This document shows, in pieces, positions 27,247 to 37,799 of a DNA stretch of 64,000 nt (positions are counted from its first letter, which is position 1; every line of letters starts with the position of its first letter). The DNA comes from Epsilonproteobacteria bacterium tcs-49. GTDB lineage: Bacteria > Campylobacterota > Campylobacteria > Campylobacterales > Sulfurovaceae. Location: NCBI GenBank assembly GCA_002049495.1, contig LLYS01000001.1, positions 124,001 through 188,000 of the forward strand, written 5' to 3'. The position numbers were made by a program, and so were the translations under genes. The notes under the pieces were generated by a model. It was given only the letters and a program-made list of their open reading frames with translations. It was not told the DNA's origin and did no database searches.

Positions 27247-29126
27247 TGCTCCTTTATATAGCGCTCAATCAAACGTTTCAAGGTTTTCAACTCTTTTTTG
27301 TGCGCATCGGGAGCAAACTCTATGCGGTGATACAAGCGATCGATTTGCTCCAACCCCGGATCCCTTTGCGCAGATAAAAACCCGTGCAGGGAGCGGCTCC
27401 TGTCTTTGACGACGCCCCGCTTTTGCAGATGGGCCAAAAGCTTTTGCATCAAGCAGACCGCGGGGTCCTTGCAGCGTGTTTTGCGCAGCAGCGCAAAGAT
27501 GCTGACCCCTAATACCGCAAGAAAGAGGACCGAGAGTACGAACAGCGTCAAAAACTGTCTATCACGCAGCAGCTTTGTGAAAAAATCCTGCTGTTTCAGG
27601 TAGTTGTAGTGCAACACCCAGCTTTGGATTCTGTATTTGAGATAAAGCAGGCGAAGTTCCCAGGGATCGGGCGCCGTTTTTACCCGGTCCACCGCTTCGA
27701 GCGCCCCCTCTTCGCCGCTTTGTCCCCCCGCGGTCAACGCCGTGGCTTCTACGCGCACCCAGCCTTGTTTGGGCAGGTAGATCTCCGTCCACGCGTGGGC
27801 GTCTTCACGGCGGATAACGATATAGTTTTCCACACGGTTTTGCATATTGGCTTTGTATCCCGTCACAACGCGCGCGGGCAGACCGGCCATGCGGGCACTC
27901 ACGGCAAAGGCGGACGCAAAATGCACGCAGTACCCCACCCTTTGGTCAAATAAGAACGCATCCACGTAGTTTTGCAGATCATATGCCGGCGGTTCGAGAC
28001 TGTAGCGCAGCTTTTGCTTTCTGAAAAGATCTTTCAGTGCCTCCAGGCGCTTGGCGGGCTCATCGATACCGCGCAGCTTTTTAGCCGCTTTTCTCGTTTG
28101 CGGGTTTTTATCCGCGTCGTAGTGCAGCGCCTGTGGATCGATGGAGTTTTGCAAAGAGCGGTAGTTTTGCGCCGAACGCATTTCGTAGCGTTTGGTTTGA
28201 AAGATCGGCTTTTGCGCTTTGAGTACGTATCCCCGCTCCAGTTTCGCCTTTTTGGGCAGACTCACGGGATAATCCAGCGCATAGAGATAGGTTTTGTAGT
28301 GGGGGTAAAGGGTCACGTTATACGTGATAAACTCCTCTTTTTGTGCCAGCGGCCGGGCGTTTGGCGGATTGTCCGTCTCCACCCAGCTGTTGCCCTCGTT
28401 CTCATACAGTACGCTGCCGCGAAAGTAAAGCTGCGAAGAGGGGAAACCGCTTGGAAACTCTACCTCCATCACCACCTCTTTGGACAGCACCTTTAAAGCC
28501 CGATCATCCACATACATCTGTCCGTCGTGTCCCGCCGCCCCCAGCTGCCGGCCCTTGAAGCCGAAGTCTTTGGTATCGAAGGAGATTCTGGGAAAAAACA
28601 GAAACAGCACCACGATCACGGGGGCGGAGATAAAAAAGACGATCACCCCCATGCGCACGGCATCCAAAAGCCCCTGGCGCATCCTTGAGTGCAGCAGCAA
28701 AACCGTGAAGATAAACAGTTGTAAAATCGTAAAAAACAAAGCGCTGATACTCTCATAGTAAAACAGCCCCAGACTCATCAGTAAAAACGGCGAGATCAGC
28801 AGGTAAAAGTTTAACCGCTCCTGCAGCCGCTGGACGGCTACGGCGACAAGCAGCAAGGAGATGATAAACTCCACGAAGATGCGAAAGCGGCTCAGATCCG
28901 TCGACGCGAACAGGGCAAAAAAGGAGACCCCTACGGCAACCGCACCCAAAAAGAGTAAAACATACTGCCACGAACGCCGTTTTTGCCAAATAAACCCCAC
29001 CGCGACAAGCACAAACAGCTGCATGGGCAGCTTGACTACCAAAATCACCGGGGCCAGGGCGACAAGCAGCGCCGCGTCGATCAGGGCCAGGTCGTTAGTA
29101 TAGCGCCAGTTTTTCAAGAATCGCAT
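27243..29126 (-). CDS. TgpA-like membrane transglutaminase
   Basis: About 627 residues from the ATG at 29126, where the region MRFLKNWRYTNDLALIDAALL begins; the longer frame to 29195 runs deep into the DUF58 gene. Six or so N-terminal membrane helices (to about 175), a periplasmic transglutaminase core with VGYCVHFASAFAVSARMAG (catalytic Cys), AHAWTEIYLPKQGW (His), and a further helix near residue 530 with a cytoplasmic tail. The usual catalytic Asp position reads RVEATA, so Glu here. The gene follows moxR and DUF58, a common trio linked to the envelope. Confidence 0.82.
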   Translation of the reverse strand: MRFLKNWRYTNDLALIDAALLVALAPVILVVKLPMQLFVLVAVGFIWQKRRSWQYVLLFLGAVAVGVSFFALFASTDLSRFRIFVEFIISLLLVAVAVQRLQERLNFYLLISPFLLMSLGLFYYESISALFFTILQLFIFTVLLLHSRMRQGLLDAVRMGVIVFFISAPVIVVLFLFFPRISFDTKDFGFKGRQLGAAGHDGQMYVDDRALKVLSKEVVMEVEFPSGFPSSQLYFRGSVLYENEGNSWVETDNPPNARPLAQKEEFITYNVTLYPHYKTYLYALDYPVSLPKKAKLERGYVLKAQKPIFQTKRYEMRSAQNYRSLQNSIDPQALHYDADKNPQTRKAAKKLRGIDEPAKRLEALKDLFRKQKLRYSLEPPAYDLQNYVDAFLFDQRVGYCVHFASAFAVSARMAGLPARVVTGYKANMQNRVENYIVIRREDAHAWTEIYLPKQGWVRVEATALTAGGQSGEEGALEAVDRVKTAPDPWELRLLYLKYRIQSWVLHYNYLKQQDFFTKLLRDRQFLTLFVLSVLFLAVLGVSIFALLRKTRCKDPAVCLMQKLLAHLQKRGVVKDRSRSLHGFLSAQRDPGLEQIDRLYHRIEFAPDAHKKELKTLKRLIERYIKEQ

Positions 29127-29955
29127 CTTTTTGCCCCCGCTTTTTATACAGTGTTTCCTTTGGCAGTCGCAGCACAAAATCGATATCGTGTTCATACGCT
29201 TGCAGCACCCACAGGGTCAACTGCGACAAACGCTGCTCCGTCCCCTGCCCTGCGCGGTAAAAATCAAACTCCAACCGGCGGTTTTCCATGCTGTAGTGAA
29301 ACTTTTTACTCTGCAGCTGGCCTTTGGCGACGGAGGGCCAGTGGATATGGGAGAGTTGGTCGGCGGGATCGTAGGAACGCAGCCGGTCAAAGCTGTCCAA
29401 CTGTCCGAAACGCTGCAACCGGCTTTGAAAGCTTTTTTGCAAACTTTTTCCCTTGGGACGGGGATAGACGATGAGTTTTTCCTTGGGATGAAACTCTTTG
29501 TAAAAGCGGATATGCCCAAAGGGAAAGTAGCTCGTAAGGCGCAGCTTCCCTACTGCGTGTCTTCCCCTGGACGCAAATCTCTTGGGAACGGTGACGACCC
29601 TTTCGCCTTTTGCTTCCACCCGGTCTATGGGGCGATCTTGCAGATACAGGGCATAACTGTCGCTTGCAGCTTCATTGACGATCGCGATCGAAAGATCAAA
29701 GGATCTGCCCGCAAACACGTCGGCGACAGGCAGCGGCTTAAGCTGCAGTTTGTATATATTGAGCCGCCCGAGCAAACAGCTGCTCCCCGCAACGGCAAAA
29801 ACGAAAAACAAAACGATATAGACGATATTGTAATTGTGCATATACGCCTGCATAAACAGTCCCACCATCAAAGCGACGATCAGGAAAAAATACTTCGTCG
29901 GGCGGGATTTGACCACCCGATTAAAGTGTATGAACCGCTTTAAAAATCTCATCAA
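29095..29955 (-). CDS. DUF58 protein
   Basis: 286 residues. Two N-terminal helices (about 20-60), then a DUF58 domain with the hallmark LRSYDPADQLSHIHWPSVAKG. DUF58 proteins act with MoxR ATPases, in unknown envelope assembly roles. The start overlaps the moxR end by 35 bases and its end overlaps the TgpA-like gene by 32 bases from that gene's chosen ATG, so the trio is tightly packed. Confidence 0.85.
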   Translation of the reverse strand: MMRFLKRFIHFNRVVKSRPTKYFFLIVALMVGLFMQAYMHNYNIVYIVLFFVFAVAGSSCLLGRLNIYKLQLKPLPVADVFAGRSFDLSIAIVNEAASDSYALYLQDRPIDRVEAKGERVVTVPKRFASRGRHAVGKLRLTSYFPFGHIRFYKEFHPKEKLIVYPRPKGKSLQKSFQSRLQRFGQLDSFDRLRSYDPADQLSHIHWPSVAKGQLQSKKFHYSMENRRLEFDFYRAGQGTEQRLSQLTLWVLQAYEHDIDFVLRLPKETLYKKRGQKDAILEKLALY

Positions 29956-30793
29956 GCAGATCTATGCTTTGGTTTTTTGCGATCACCCTGTGGTGCAGTA
30001 CGTTGGGAAGCAATCTGTCGATATCATCGTCGATGACGAATTTTCGCCCCTCAATCATCGCCCACGCCTTCGCCAAAGCGATCAGCTGCTTCCCCGCACG
30101 GGTGGATAAGCCGTACTCAAACAGTCCGCTTTCTCTGGTAAAGGTGATGATCCGCATGACGTACTCTACGATCTTTTCCCCGGCAAAGACCGCGGCGGCC
30201 TGTTTTTTCAACTCGGGGATATGCTTTGGATCCATACTTGCCAATTCCATATCTTCGACCTGTTCGAGCAGGATCCTCTTTTCCGCCGCTTTATCGGGAT
30301 AGCCGAGGCTCATGGAGATCATAAACCGATCCAGTTGTGAAATGGGCAGCGGAAAGGTTCCCGCCTCCTCCAGGGGGTTTTGCGTAGCGATGACAAAAAA
30401 GTGCTCGGGCAGGGCCATCGGTTTGCCCTCAACCGTAACCTGATGCTCCTCCATCGCTTCAAGCAAAGCGCTCTGGGTTTTGGGCGTGGCACGGTTGATC
30501 TCGTCCGCGAGGATACATCCGCTAAAGATCGGCCCCCTTTTAAAAACAAACTTTGACGCCTGCGTATCGAAGTAGTTGACCCCGATAATGTCGCTGGGAA
30601 GCATGTCGCTGGTAAACTGGATCCGCTTGAACTCCAACCCCAGAACCGTTGCCAACGATTTTGCCAGCGTGGTTTTGCCCACTCCCGGGATATCTTCGAT
30701 CAAGACGTTCCCCCCCGCCAGGGCCAGCTTGATATGTTGTTCCTTGCTTTGGACGCTTTGTTCCACCTGCGCCACGATCTGTTTGATCTGCAA
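29921..30793 (-). CDS. MoxR-family AAA ATPase
   Basis: 290 residues. Walker A GVGKTTLAKS (about 39-48), Walker B CILADEINRATPKTQSALLEAMEE, sensor 1 ATQNP. MoxR chaperone-like ATPases act with VWA or DUF58 partners; a DUF58 gene follows directly. First gene of the operon moxR - DUF58 - tgpA-like - pcm. A -10 TATAAT on the minus strand lies at 30843-30848. Confidence 0.92.
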   Translation of the reverse strand: MQIKQIVAQVEQSVQSKEQHIKLALAGGNVLIEDIPGVGKTTLAKSLATVLGLEFKRIQFTSDMLPSDIIGVNYFDTQASKFVFKRGPIFSGCILADEINRATPKTQSALLEAMEEHQVTVEGKPMALPEHFFVIATQNPLEEAGTFPLPISQLDRFMISMSLGYPDKAAEKRILLEQVEDMELASMDPKHIPELKKQAAAVFAGEKIVEYVMRIITFTRESGLFEYGLSTRAGKQLIALAKAWAMIEGRKFVIDDDIDRLLPNVLHHRVIAKNQSIDLLDEIFKAVHTL

Positions 30794-30842
30794 ACCCTAT
30801 CCTTTAATACCGAGATAAGCGGCATATTTTAAGATTGGATAT

Positions 30843-30848
30843 ATTATA
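30843..30848 (-). promoter_or_regulatory. -10 box upstream of moxR operon
   Basis: TATAAT on the minus strand, 50 bp before the moxR start, in a short A+T-rich gap. No clear -35 box. Confidence 0.4.
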
Positions 30849-30854
30849 ACACAG

Positions 30855-31283
30855 TTAACGCAGTCTCACGTAGCCTTTTTTGTAAAGCTTTATCAAGTGT
30901 GACGCCCCCTTTTGCGCCAACCCCTCGGAAGTTTCCACCAAAACGTCGCACCGGGCTTTGGCGTACCCGGGATCGTAGTCCCGGCCGCTTTCGTTTGCCG
31001 AAGTGGTGTAGATCCAGCCAAAACGGCGCACGAAATCAGCGTGTCTGCCCCGCACTACGCGGTAACTCTCCCCGTCGGGACAGACAAAGGTGGTATGCTT
31101 GGCGCGGCGTACGAAGTTTTTGTGTTCCCGCGGAATGCGCGGCAGCTTCGACAGGCTCGCCACGGCTTTGATGTAGGACTTTTCCGGGGGGCGTTTTTTG
31201 GCCCGGGAAAGCGCCCCGGGACTTTGCGAGAGAAAACCGACGGTGGTATCGGTCTGGATCAGATAGACGTCTTTTGGATTCAA
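30855..31283 (-). CDS. Short Sua5/YciO/YrdC-family protein
   Basis: 142 residues with [19 protein letters not shown], the conserved basic stretch [14 protein letters not shown] and [13 protein letters not shown], all typical of the YrdC fold that makes threonylcarbamoyl-AMP for tRNA t6A. It is clearly shorter than TsaC/Sua5 (about 190 or more), so it may be a reduced TsaC of this lineage or a paralogue. It overlaps the carB end by four bases. Confidence 0.75.
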   Translation of the reverse strand: MNPKDVYLIQTDTTVGFLSQSPGALSRAKKRPPEKSYIKAVASLSKLPRIPREHKNFVRRAKHTTFVCPDGESYRVVRGRHADFVRRFGWIYTTSANESGRDYDPGYAKARCDVLVETSEGLAQKGASHLIKLYKKGYVRLR

Positions 31284-34200
31284 CTCAGATAATCTTGGAG
31301 CGCCTTTGGCTCATATACGTCATCCAGGCTTGCGATCGCATCGGCCGCGACGTTGGCCGCGGCGAGAGTGGTAAAGTACGCCACCTTGCTTTTCAGTACC
31401 GCCTGACGGATCAGCTTGGCATCGTTTTTACTGGAGCGGTTGTCGCTGGTGTTGATCGCCAGATCGATATCGCCGTTTTTGATCATATCGGTGATGTTGG
31501 GTCGCCCTTCGCTGATTTTGAACACCTTTTCACTCTCGACGCCGCTGTCGGTGAGAATCTTGTGCGTCCCGTCCGTAGCGACGATCTTGAAGCCCAGGTT
31601 GATATATTTCTGCGCCAGCTGCGCGGCGTTTGGCTTGTCCAGATCGGTCAGGGACATAAACAGCGTGCCGTCTGTGGGCAGGTCGTTTTTACACGCCACC
31701 TGGCTTTTGGCGAAGCTGGTTCCAAAGCTTTGGCTGATCCCCATCACCTCCCCGGTGGATTTCATCTCGGGACTGAGGATCAGATCGGCGCCGCTGAGTT
31801 TGTCAAAGGGAAAGACCGCCTCTTTGACCGCGATATGGTCTTTGAGCTTGGGTTTAAGCACGTTGCCGTCATCGGTGACGACGCCGAAGGTATCGTAGTA
31901 CTCCAGCGCCTCTTTCAAATCCCCCTGCACCATCACGCGCGTCGCCACTTTGGCCAAAGGCACGCCGGTAGCTTTGCTGACAAAGGGCACCGTCCGGCTG
32001 GCTCTGGGGTTGACCTCGATCAGATACAGCTCCCCCTGATGGATCGCGTACTGGATGTTGAGCAAGCCTTTGACCTGCAAGCCCAGCGCGATCTGCTTGG
32101 TTTGCGTCTCCACCTCTTTGATCTGCTCATAACTCAGGCTCACGCTGGGCAGGGAGCAGGCACTGTCGCCGCTGTGGATCCCCGCTTCCTCGATATGCTG
32201 CATCACCGAGCCGATATACACACTCTCGCCGTCGCTGATCGCATCCACGTCCAACTCTACCGCACGGTCCAGGAACTTATCGATCAGTACCGGGGATTCG
32301 TGCGAAACGCTTACGGCTTCATCCATATAGGATTTGAGCTCCTCCTGGCTGTAAACGATACGCATCGCCCGACCGCCTAAAACGTAGCTGGGACGGACAA
32401 GTACGGGGTAGCCGATCTCTTTGGCGATCTCAAAAGCCTGTTCTTTTGTCGTCGCCGTACCGTTTTCGGGCTGTTTTAGCCCCAGCTTATTTAAAAAGTT
32501 TGAAAACTTCTCTCTATCTTCGGCTTCATCGATCACCTTGGCACTGGTTCCGATGATCTTCGCACCGATGGCGGTGAGTTTTTTTGCCAGTTTCAGCGGC
32601 GTCTGGCCACCGAAGTGTACGATCACCCCGTCGGGGTTTTCCCGGTCGATCACCGCGCGCACCCGCTCAAAATCGATGGGTTCGAAGTAGAGGATATCGC
32701 TGGTGTCGTAATCGGTGGACACGGTTTCGGGGTTGCAGTTGTACATGATCGATTCCACATCCATATCCCCCAACGCAAAAGCCGCGTGGACGCAGCAGTA
32801 GTCAAACTCGATCCCCTGCCCGATACGGTTGGGACCGCCGCCGATAACGAGCACCTTTTTCTTTTCGCTCGCCTCTTTTTCCTGCTCGGGCAGTTTGGTG
32901 ACGTTGGTCGTGGAGTACAGGTACGGCGTCAGCGCTTCAAACTCCGCCGCGCAGGTATCGACCTCGTTGTACTCGATATGTACGCCCAGCTTTTGGCGCG
33001 CGCCGTAGATATCGTTTTCGTTGAGTTCGCTGTTTTCTTTGCTGTTTTCTTTGCTGTTGATCAGATGCGCGATCATCGCGTCGCTAAAGCCGCTGCTTTT
33101 GACTTCGCGCAGCAGCTCCTCGTTGCCCAGCGTTTCCAGATCGATTTTGTTTTCCAGCTCGATAAGCTCCTCAAACTGGTACAAAAACCATCTGTCGATC
33201 TTGCACAGTTCATACAGATCCTCTACGCCAAGGCCTCTTTTAAAACCTTCATACACGTAGCGGATACGGTCGGCGTTGGGGCGTCTGATCTCCTGTTTGA
33301 GTTTCTCATCGTCGCACTCTACCGCATCAAAACCGCTCAGCCCGGTCTCTAAAGAGCACAGCGCTTTTTGGAAAGACTCTTTGAACGTTCGGCCGATCGC
33401 CATCGCTTCCCCCACACTCTTCATAGAAGTGGTCAGTGTGGACTCGGTTTCGGGGAACTTTTCAAAGGTAAAGCGCGGCAGCTTGGTCACCACGTAATCG
33501 ATCACCGGTTCAAAGCTTGCCGCCGTCCCGGTGATATCGTTGGTGATTTCATCGAGGGTATAGCCAACGGCGAGCAGGGTCGCCACTTTGGCGATGGGAT
33601 ACCCCGTCGCTTTTGACGCCAGGGCGCTGCTCCGGCTTACTCTGGGATTCATTTCGATCACGGTCATGCGTCCGTTTTCGGGGTTGACGGCAAATTGGAC
33701 GTTACTTCCGCCCGTATCCACACCGATCTCTCGCAAGATCGCGAAGGAAGCGTCACGCATCCGCTGGTACTCTTTATCCGTCAATGTCAGTGCCGGAGCG
33801 ATGGTGATGGAATCGCCCGTATGCACCCCCATAGGGTCCACGTTTTCGATGGAGCAGATGATGATACAGTTATCCTCTCTATCGCGGATAACCTCCATCT
33901 CGTACTCTTTCCAGCCAAGCAGGGATTCTTCGATCAGAATTTCGTTGATGGGGCTGGCTTCCAAACCGCTTTGGGCGATCTCTTTGAATTCGTCGATATT
34001 ATAAGCAACGCCGCTACCGCCGCCCGCAAGGGTATAGGACGCTCTTAAAATCATGGGAAAGCCGATCTTTTCCGCAGCTTCCAGGGCTTCCTCCATAGAG
34101 TAGGCGTAGTGGGATTCGGGTAGATCCATCCCGATACTTTGCATCGCCTGCTTAAACTCCTGGCGGTCTTCGCCCTTTTTGATCGCCGCGGGATCGGCAC

Positions 34201-34543
34201 CCAGGAAGGAAACGTTGTCAAGCATCCCCTTCTCATGCATACTCATCGCTACGTTCAGCGCGGTCTGTCCCCCCATGGTGGGCAGTACCGCATCGACGTT
34301 TTCCTTTTCGATGATCTTGGCGATAACGTTTTCGCTGATGGGTTCGACGTAGGTTCTGTCGGCAAACTCGGGATCGGTCATGATCGTAGCGGGGTTTGAA
34401 TTGATCAAAACCACTCTGTATCCAAGCTCTTTAAGCGTTTTGGCGGCTTGGGTACCGCTGTAGTCAAATTCACACGCTTGACCGATGACGATAGGTCCCG
34501 ATCCTATCAGTAAAATCGTTTTAATATCTTCTCTTTTTGGCAT
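31280..34543 (-). CDS. carB: Carbamoyl-phosphate synthase, large subunit
   Basis: 1087 residues, full length. Two ATP-grasp halves ([73 protein letters not shown]) and a C-terminal MGS-like allosteric domain (about 945-1087). The product feeds arginine and pyrimidine synthesis. A YrdC-like gene follows with an overlap of four bases. The small subunit (carA) is not in the window. A possible leftward -10 is TATAAT, minus strand, 34571-34576. Confidence 0.97.
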   Translation of the reverse strand: MPKREDIKTILLIGSGPIVIGQACEFDYSGTQAAKTLKELGYRVVLINSNPATIMTDPEFADRTYVEPISENVIAKIIEKENVDAVLPTMGGQTALNVAMSMHEKGMLDNVSFLGADPAAIKKGEDRQEFKQAMQSIGMDLPESHYAYSMEEALEAAEKIGFPMILRASYTLAGGGSGVAYNIDEFKEIAQSGLEASPINEILIEESLLGWKEYEMEVIRDREDNCIIICSIENVDPMGVHTGDSITIAPALTLTDKEYQRMRDASFAILREIGVDTGGSNVQFAVNPENGRMTVIEMNPRVSRSSALASKATGYPIAKVATLLAVGYTLDEITNDITGTAASFEPVIDYVVTKLPRFTFEKFPETESTLTTSMKSVGEAMAIGRTFKESFQKALCSLETGLSGFDAVECDDEKLKQEIRRPNADRIRYVYEGFKRGLGVEDLYELCKIDRWFLYQFEELIELENKIDLETLGNEELLREVKSSGFSDAMIAHLINSKENSKENSELNENDIYGARQKLGVHIEYNEVDTCAAEFEALTPYLYSTTNVTKLPEQEKEASEKKKVLVIGGGPNRIGQGIEFDYCCVHAAFALGDMDVESIMYNCNPETVSTDYDTSDILYFEPIDFERVRAVIDRENPDGVIVHFGGQTPLKLAKKLTAIGAKIIGTSAKVIDEAEDREKFSNFLNKLGLKQPENGTATTKEQAFEIAKEIGYPVLVRPSYVLGGRAMRIVYSQEELKSYMDEAVSVSHESPVLIDKFLDRAVELDVDAISDGESVYIGSVMQHIEEAGIHSGDSACSLPSVSLSYEQIKEVETQTKQIALGLQVKGLLNIQYAIHQGELYLIEVNPRASRTVPFVSKATGVPLAKVATRVMVQGDLKEALEYYDTFGVVTDDGNVLKPKLKDHIAVKEAVFPFDKLSGADLILSPEMKSTGEVMGISQSFGTSFAKSQVACKNDLPTDGTLFMSLTDLDKPNAAQLAQKYINLGFKIVATDGTHKILTDSGVESEKVFKISEGRPNITDMIKNGDIDLAINTSDNRSSKNDAKLIRQAVLKSKVAYFTTLAAANVAADAIASLDDVYEPKALQDYLS

Positions 34544-34570
34544 TTACTCACCTCTTTAAATAGTTCTATA

Positions 34571-34576
34571 ATTATA
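34571..34576 (-). promoter_or_regulatory. -10 box upstream of carB
   Basis: TATAAT on the minus strand, about 28 bp before the carB ATG, between coaD and carB. No convincing -35. Confidence 0.35.
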
Positions 34577-34598
34577 TCATTTTCAACTAAAATTTCCG

Positions 34599-35093
34599 TT
34601 ACAGATCGCAGGCGTCGCTGTTGATCATCCTGCTGACCGATTTGGGCACCAGGTGGTCGATCCTGCCGCCGTAATCAAGCATACTGCGCACGATGGAGGA
34701 GGAGATGAACGCATTTTGCAGCGTGGGCATCAGATAGATCGTTTCGATACTTTCATCCAAAGAGGAGTTGGCATACCCCATCTGCAATTCATACTCAAAG
34801 TCGCTCACGGCACGAAGGCCCCGTACGATGATACTGGCTTCTTTTTTTCTGACGAAATCCACCAAAAGCGTATCAAAGGGTTCGACGCTGACTTGATCCA
34901 TATCGCTGATCGCTTCATCGACGAGCTTGACGCGGGTTTTGAGGCTGAATTTGGGCTGTTTTCCCGTATTGGTGGCCACGGCGACGATGATTTCGTCAAA
35001 AAGGTGTTTGGCTCTTTTGATAATATCCAGGTGGCCGTTGGTGATGGGATCGAACGTCCCGGGGTAAATAGCTATCTTTTTTTGGGCTTGCAT
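34599..35093 (-). CDS. coaD: Phosphopantetheine adenylyltransferase
   Basis: 164 residues. Fourth step of coenzyme A synthesis. It has IAIYPGTFDPITNGHLDIIKR (T-x-G-H nucleotide motif), VRGLRAVSDFEYELQM, and ISSSIVRSM. It lies 21 bases after ubiX, in the same leftward run as ubiX, flgA, pgsA and fabL-like. Confidence 0.95.
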   Translation of the reverse strand: MQAQKKIAIYPGTFDPITNGHLDIIKRAKHLFDEIIVAVATNTGKQPKFSLKTRVKLVDEAISDMDQVSVEPFDTLLVDFVRKKEASIIVRGLRAVSDFEYELQMGYANSSLDESIETIYLMPTLQNAFISSSIVRSMLDYGGRIDHLVPKSVSRMINSDACDL

Positions 35094-35114
35094 ATAGTTT
35101 TTTCTCCTTTATGT

Positions 35115-35648
35115 TTAACTCCAGCGCCGAAACAGACCGTGTTCTATTCCCAGCTGATCATACCACTTTCCGATCAAGAAATCCTCCATCTGCTCCAGGG
35201 TTTCGATACCGCTGTAATACCCTAGCACCGGGGGAGCGATCACGACGCCGATCATGGAAAGCTTGTGCATATTTTCCAGGTCGATGGGGCTGAAGGGGAG
35301 TTCGCGGGGAGCCAGCAGCAGGGTCTTTCGCTCCTTTATCATCACGCTTGCCGCGCGTGTGAGCAGGTTGTCCGCGATACCGTGGGATATCTTTGCCAGC
35401 GTATTCATACTGGCTGGAATAACCGCCATCATATCCACCCCGAAGCTGCCGCTGGCAATGGAAGCGGCGATATCGCCGTTTTCGTGCAGCGTAACGCCGG
35501 CATCTTCTTTGATATTGACCGTTTGGGCGTGGTCGGTGACGATAACGTGGCACTCATACCCCTCGGGCAGATTGTGTATGAATTTTTGCGCCAATCCCAC
35601 CCCGCTTGCGCCGCTGGTGGCAACGACGATCTTTTTGTTTTTTGCCAT
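35115..35648 (-). CDS. ubiX: Flavin prenyltransferase UbiX
   Basis: 177 residues. Makes prenylated FMN for UbiD decarboxylases. The N-terminal flavin motif is VVATSGASGVGLAQKF; SFGVDMMAVIPASMNTLAKISHGIADNLLTRAA is typical, as is KTLLLAPRELPFSPIDLENM. It follows flgA by nine bases and shares its orientation. Confidence 0.93.
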   Translation of the reverse strand: MAKNKKIVVATSGASGVGLAQKFIHNLPEGYECHVIVTDHAQTVNIKEDAGVTLHENGDIAASIASGSFGVDMMAVIPASMNTLAKISHGIADNLLTRAASVMIKERKTLLLAPRELPFSPIDLENMHKLSMIGVVIAPPVLGYYSGIETLEQMEDFLIGKWYDQLGIEHGLFRRWS

Positions 35649-35657
35649 AATTCTCCT

Positions 35658-36500
35658 TTAGAGTATCTCGACCACGTCCGGGGCGATAATCTTGGCCTTG
35701 TAGCGGTTTTGGCCGTTTTGTACCTTGATCACCTCCCCCACTACACCGTCATCCAGGGCCCTGGCTTCAAACTCGATGACGATATTGCCGTTTAAATAGC
35801 GGCACTTGACCGTATGGTCCCTGCGCACCGCGGGTTTTTCCTTGACCATATAGGTCGTAAGAACCTTGCCCTCTCTCAGGGCGTATTTAGCCACTTTGTT
35901 GCGGTAACTGTCCACGTAGTTTTTATCCACATGGTCAAACTCGATCGCTTCTTGTTTGATATTGCTGCGCGTCAACTCCTCTCCCCGCGCGATCTTTCTG
36001 ACGGTGACGAAACGTTTGAAACTGCCCGTGATATCGTAGCGGAAAAAGTGGGTTTTCTCCCCCTGGCGCACCCTAATGGTTCCCGTCGGACGGGCGGGAT
36101 CCGAGAGCAGATCATAGGGTTTGTTGCAATCAAAATAGCGGTTCTTTTTCACAAAAAGCGAATCGATCTTCAAGGTTGGGTATTTTTGCATAAAGTGGCT
36201 GCGCAGCTCCTTTTCCAAACACTCTCCGCGGCTTTGCAGATGAAAGGTTACGCGGGCGAATTCCGCCTCTTCAAGGGGGCAGTGGAACTGTTTGAAAAGC
36301 CTTTGGATCTCATGGACGGGGTGCTGGTACTTTTGCTGATTGGCGGGCAGGTGCAGTACGAAAAACTTTTTTTCGCAATCGGGAACAAGATCGGTGGAGT
36401 ACACCGAGGTATCGTAAAGGGTATACTCCTTTTGCAAAGCCGCCCCCTGCAGGAGTGTTGCCAGCAGCAAGAGCGCCGCGCTAACGAATATTCTTAGCAT
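35658..36500 (-). CDS. flgA: Flagellar P-ring assembly chaperone FlgA
   Basis: 280 residues with a signal peptide (RIFVSAALLLLATLLQGAA). The C-terminal 150 residues are the SAF-like domain (TVRKIARGEELTRSNI, YALREGKVLTTYMVKEKPAVRR, VVGEVIKVQN) of FlgA, which helps assemble the flagellar P ring in the periplasm. The upstream part is variable. It starts inside the last 20 bases of pgsA. The presence of flgA among housekeeping genes fits Campylobacterota. Confidence 0.85.
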   Translation of the reverse strand: MLRIFVSAALLLLATLLQGAALQKEYTLYDTSVYSTDLVPDCEKKFFVLHLPANQQKYQHPVHEIQRLFKQFHCPLEEAEFARVTFHLQSRGECLEKELRSHFMQKYPTLKIDSLFVKKNRYFDCNKPYDLLSDPARPTGTIRVRQGEKTHFFRYDITGSFKRFVTVRKIARGEELTRSNIKQEAIEFDHVDKNYVDSYRNKVAKYALREGKVLTTYMVKEKPAVRRDHTVKCRYLNGNIVIEFEARALDDGVVGEVIKVQNGQNRYKAKIIAPDVVEIL

Positions 36501-37026
36501 ATCCTACGGTATACTCGTAACCCGAGTAGATGGTGATAGCCACGGCAACCCACAAAATCGCCTGGGCAAAGGGCCAGTTCATCAACAGCCACCCGATAGC
36601 GATCATCTGCACGATCGTTTTGATCTTGCCCAGCATCGAAGCGGCGATATCGATCCCGTCGCTTGCGGCCATCACCCGAAGCCCCGTGACGAAAAACTCC
36701 CTGGTAAAGATCAAAAACACCGCCCAGCCGCTGGCACGGTCGATAATCATCAGCCCGATAAAGCCCGCAAGCACGAGCATCTTATCCGCCAGGGGATCGA
36801 TGATTTTACCGAGGGTGGTCATCTGGTTGAAATTCCTTGCGATATAACCGTCGAAAAAATCGGTCACGCTGGCGATAACAAAGATCAACCCCGCGAAATA
36901 GTCCAACCATGAGGGGTGGATCCCCGCAAACATCGCGCTGTCACGTTCGATAAGAAAAAAAAGCATCAAAGGCGCCAGCAGGATGCGGAAAAACGCCAGC
37001 GTATTGGGGACGTTGAACATCGCCAT
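36481..37026 (-). CDS. pgsA: CDP-diacylglycerol-glycerol-3-phosphate 3-phosphatidyltransferase
   Basis: Makes phosphatidylglycerol phosphate. From the ATG at 37026, which overlaps the stop of the FabL-like gene as TAATG, it has 181 residues. The longer frame upstream lies inside that neighbouring gene and has no membrane-like sequence. The CDP-alcohol signature is DFFDGYIARNFNQMTTLGKI followed by IDPLADKML. About four to five membrane helices follow. Confidence 0.93.
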   Translation of the reverse strand: MAMFNVPNTLAFFRILLAPLMLFFLIERDSAMFAGIHPSWLDYFAGLIFVIASVTDFFDGYIARNFNQMTTLGKIIDPLADKMLVLAGFIGLMIIDRASGWAVFLIFTREFFVTGLRVMAASDGIDIAASMLGKIKTIVQMIAIGWLLMNWPFAQAILWVAVAITIYSGYEYTVGYAKNIR

Positions 37027-37790
37027 TACTGGAAACTCGTTCCGCCGTCGATGACGATCGTCTGTCCCGTCAGCCAGGACGCCTCCTCCGTAGCTAGAAA
37101 GTATACCGTTCCGCACAGATCCTCAGGCTGTCCCATGCGGTTGAGGGGACTGCGTTTCTCCACCTCCGCTTTGACCTCTTCGTAGTTGGGAAACGCTTTG
37201 AGCGCATCGGTATCGATGGGCCCGCCGCTGACGGCGTTGACGCGGATATTTTTCTCTCCCAGTTCCGCCGCGGCGTATTTGACCATGGTTTCCACGGCAT
37301 TTTTGCTGTTGCCGTGTCCCGCGTAGTTGGGCGTATAGACAAGGTTGCCCGTGGAGCTGAGACTGATGATGGATCCGCCGCCCGTTTTCTCCATACGCTT
37401 GGCCGCTTCCTGTGCGCCCACGACAAAAGCCAGTACCGTTGCGGTATAGATATTGTTCAACCCTTTGGGTTTTAAACGCATAAAAGGGGCAAAGCCGCCG
37501 ACGACGCTTCGTCCGCTAATGATAGCGTTGGAGACGAAGTAATCCACCCGGTCGAAATCCTCATCGATCTGTTTGAACAACTCTTTGTAGGTTTCGGGTT
37601 CTAAGATGTTAAGCTTATACGCCTTTGCCTTGATGCCAAATTGGTCCTGCCACTGCGCGGCCAATGCGTTTGCCTGTTCTTCGTTGCTGTTGTAGGTAAA
37701 GGCGATATCCACGCCCTCCTTCGCAAACCGCTCGGCGATCGCTTTTCCGATGCCTCTGGTTGCTCCGCTGATGACCAGTGTTTTTGACAT
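37026..37790 (-). CDS. fabL: SDR enoyl-ACP reductase, FabL-like
   Basis: 254-residue short-chain dehydrogenase. Nucleotide motif ISGATRGIGKAIAERF; active-site Tyr and Lys in YAGHGNSKNAVE. The stretch VNAVSGGPIDTDALKAFPNY closely resembles B. subtilis FabL, the NADPH enoyl-ACP reductase, more than FabI or FabG. Its stop overlaps pgsA. It follows dapA by nine bases on the same strand. Confidence 0.75.
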   Translation of the reverse strand: MSKTLVISGATRGIGKAIAERFAKEGVDIAFTYNSNEEQANALAAQWQDQFGIKAKAYKLNILEPETYKELFKQIDEDFDRVDYFVSNAIISGRSVVGGFAPFMRLKPKGLNNIYTATVLAFVVGAQEAAKRMEKTGGGSIISLSSTGNLVYTPNYAGHGNSKNAVETMVKYAAAELGEKNIRVNAVSGGPIDTDALKAFPNYEEVKAEVEKRSPLNRMGQPEDLCGTVYFLATEEASWLTGQTIVIDGGTSFQ

Positions 37791-37799
37791 AGTTATCCT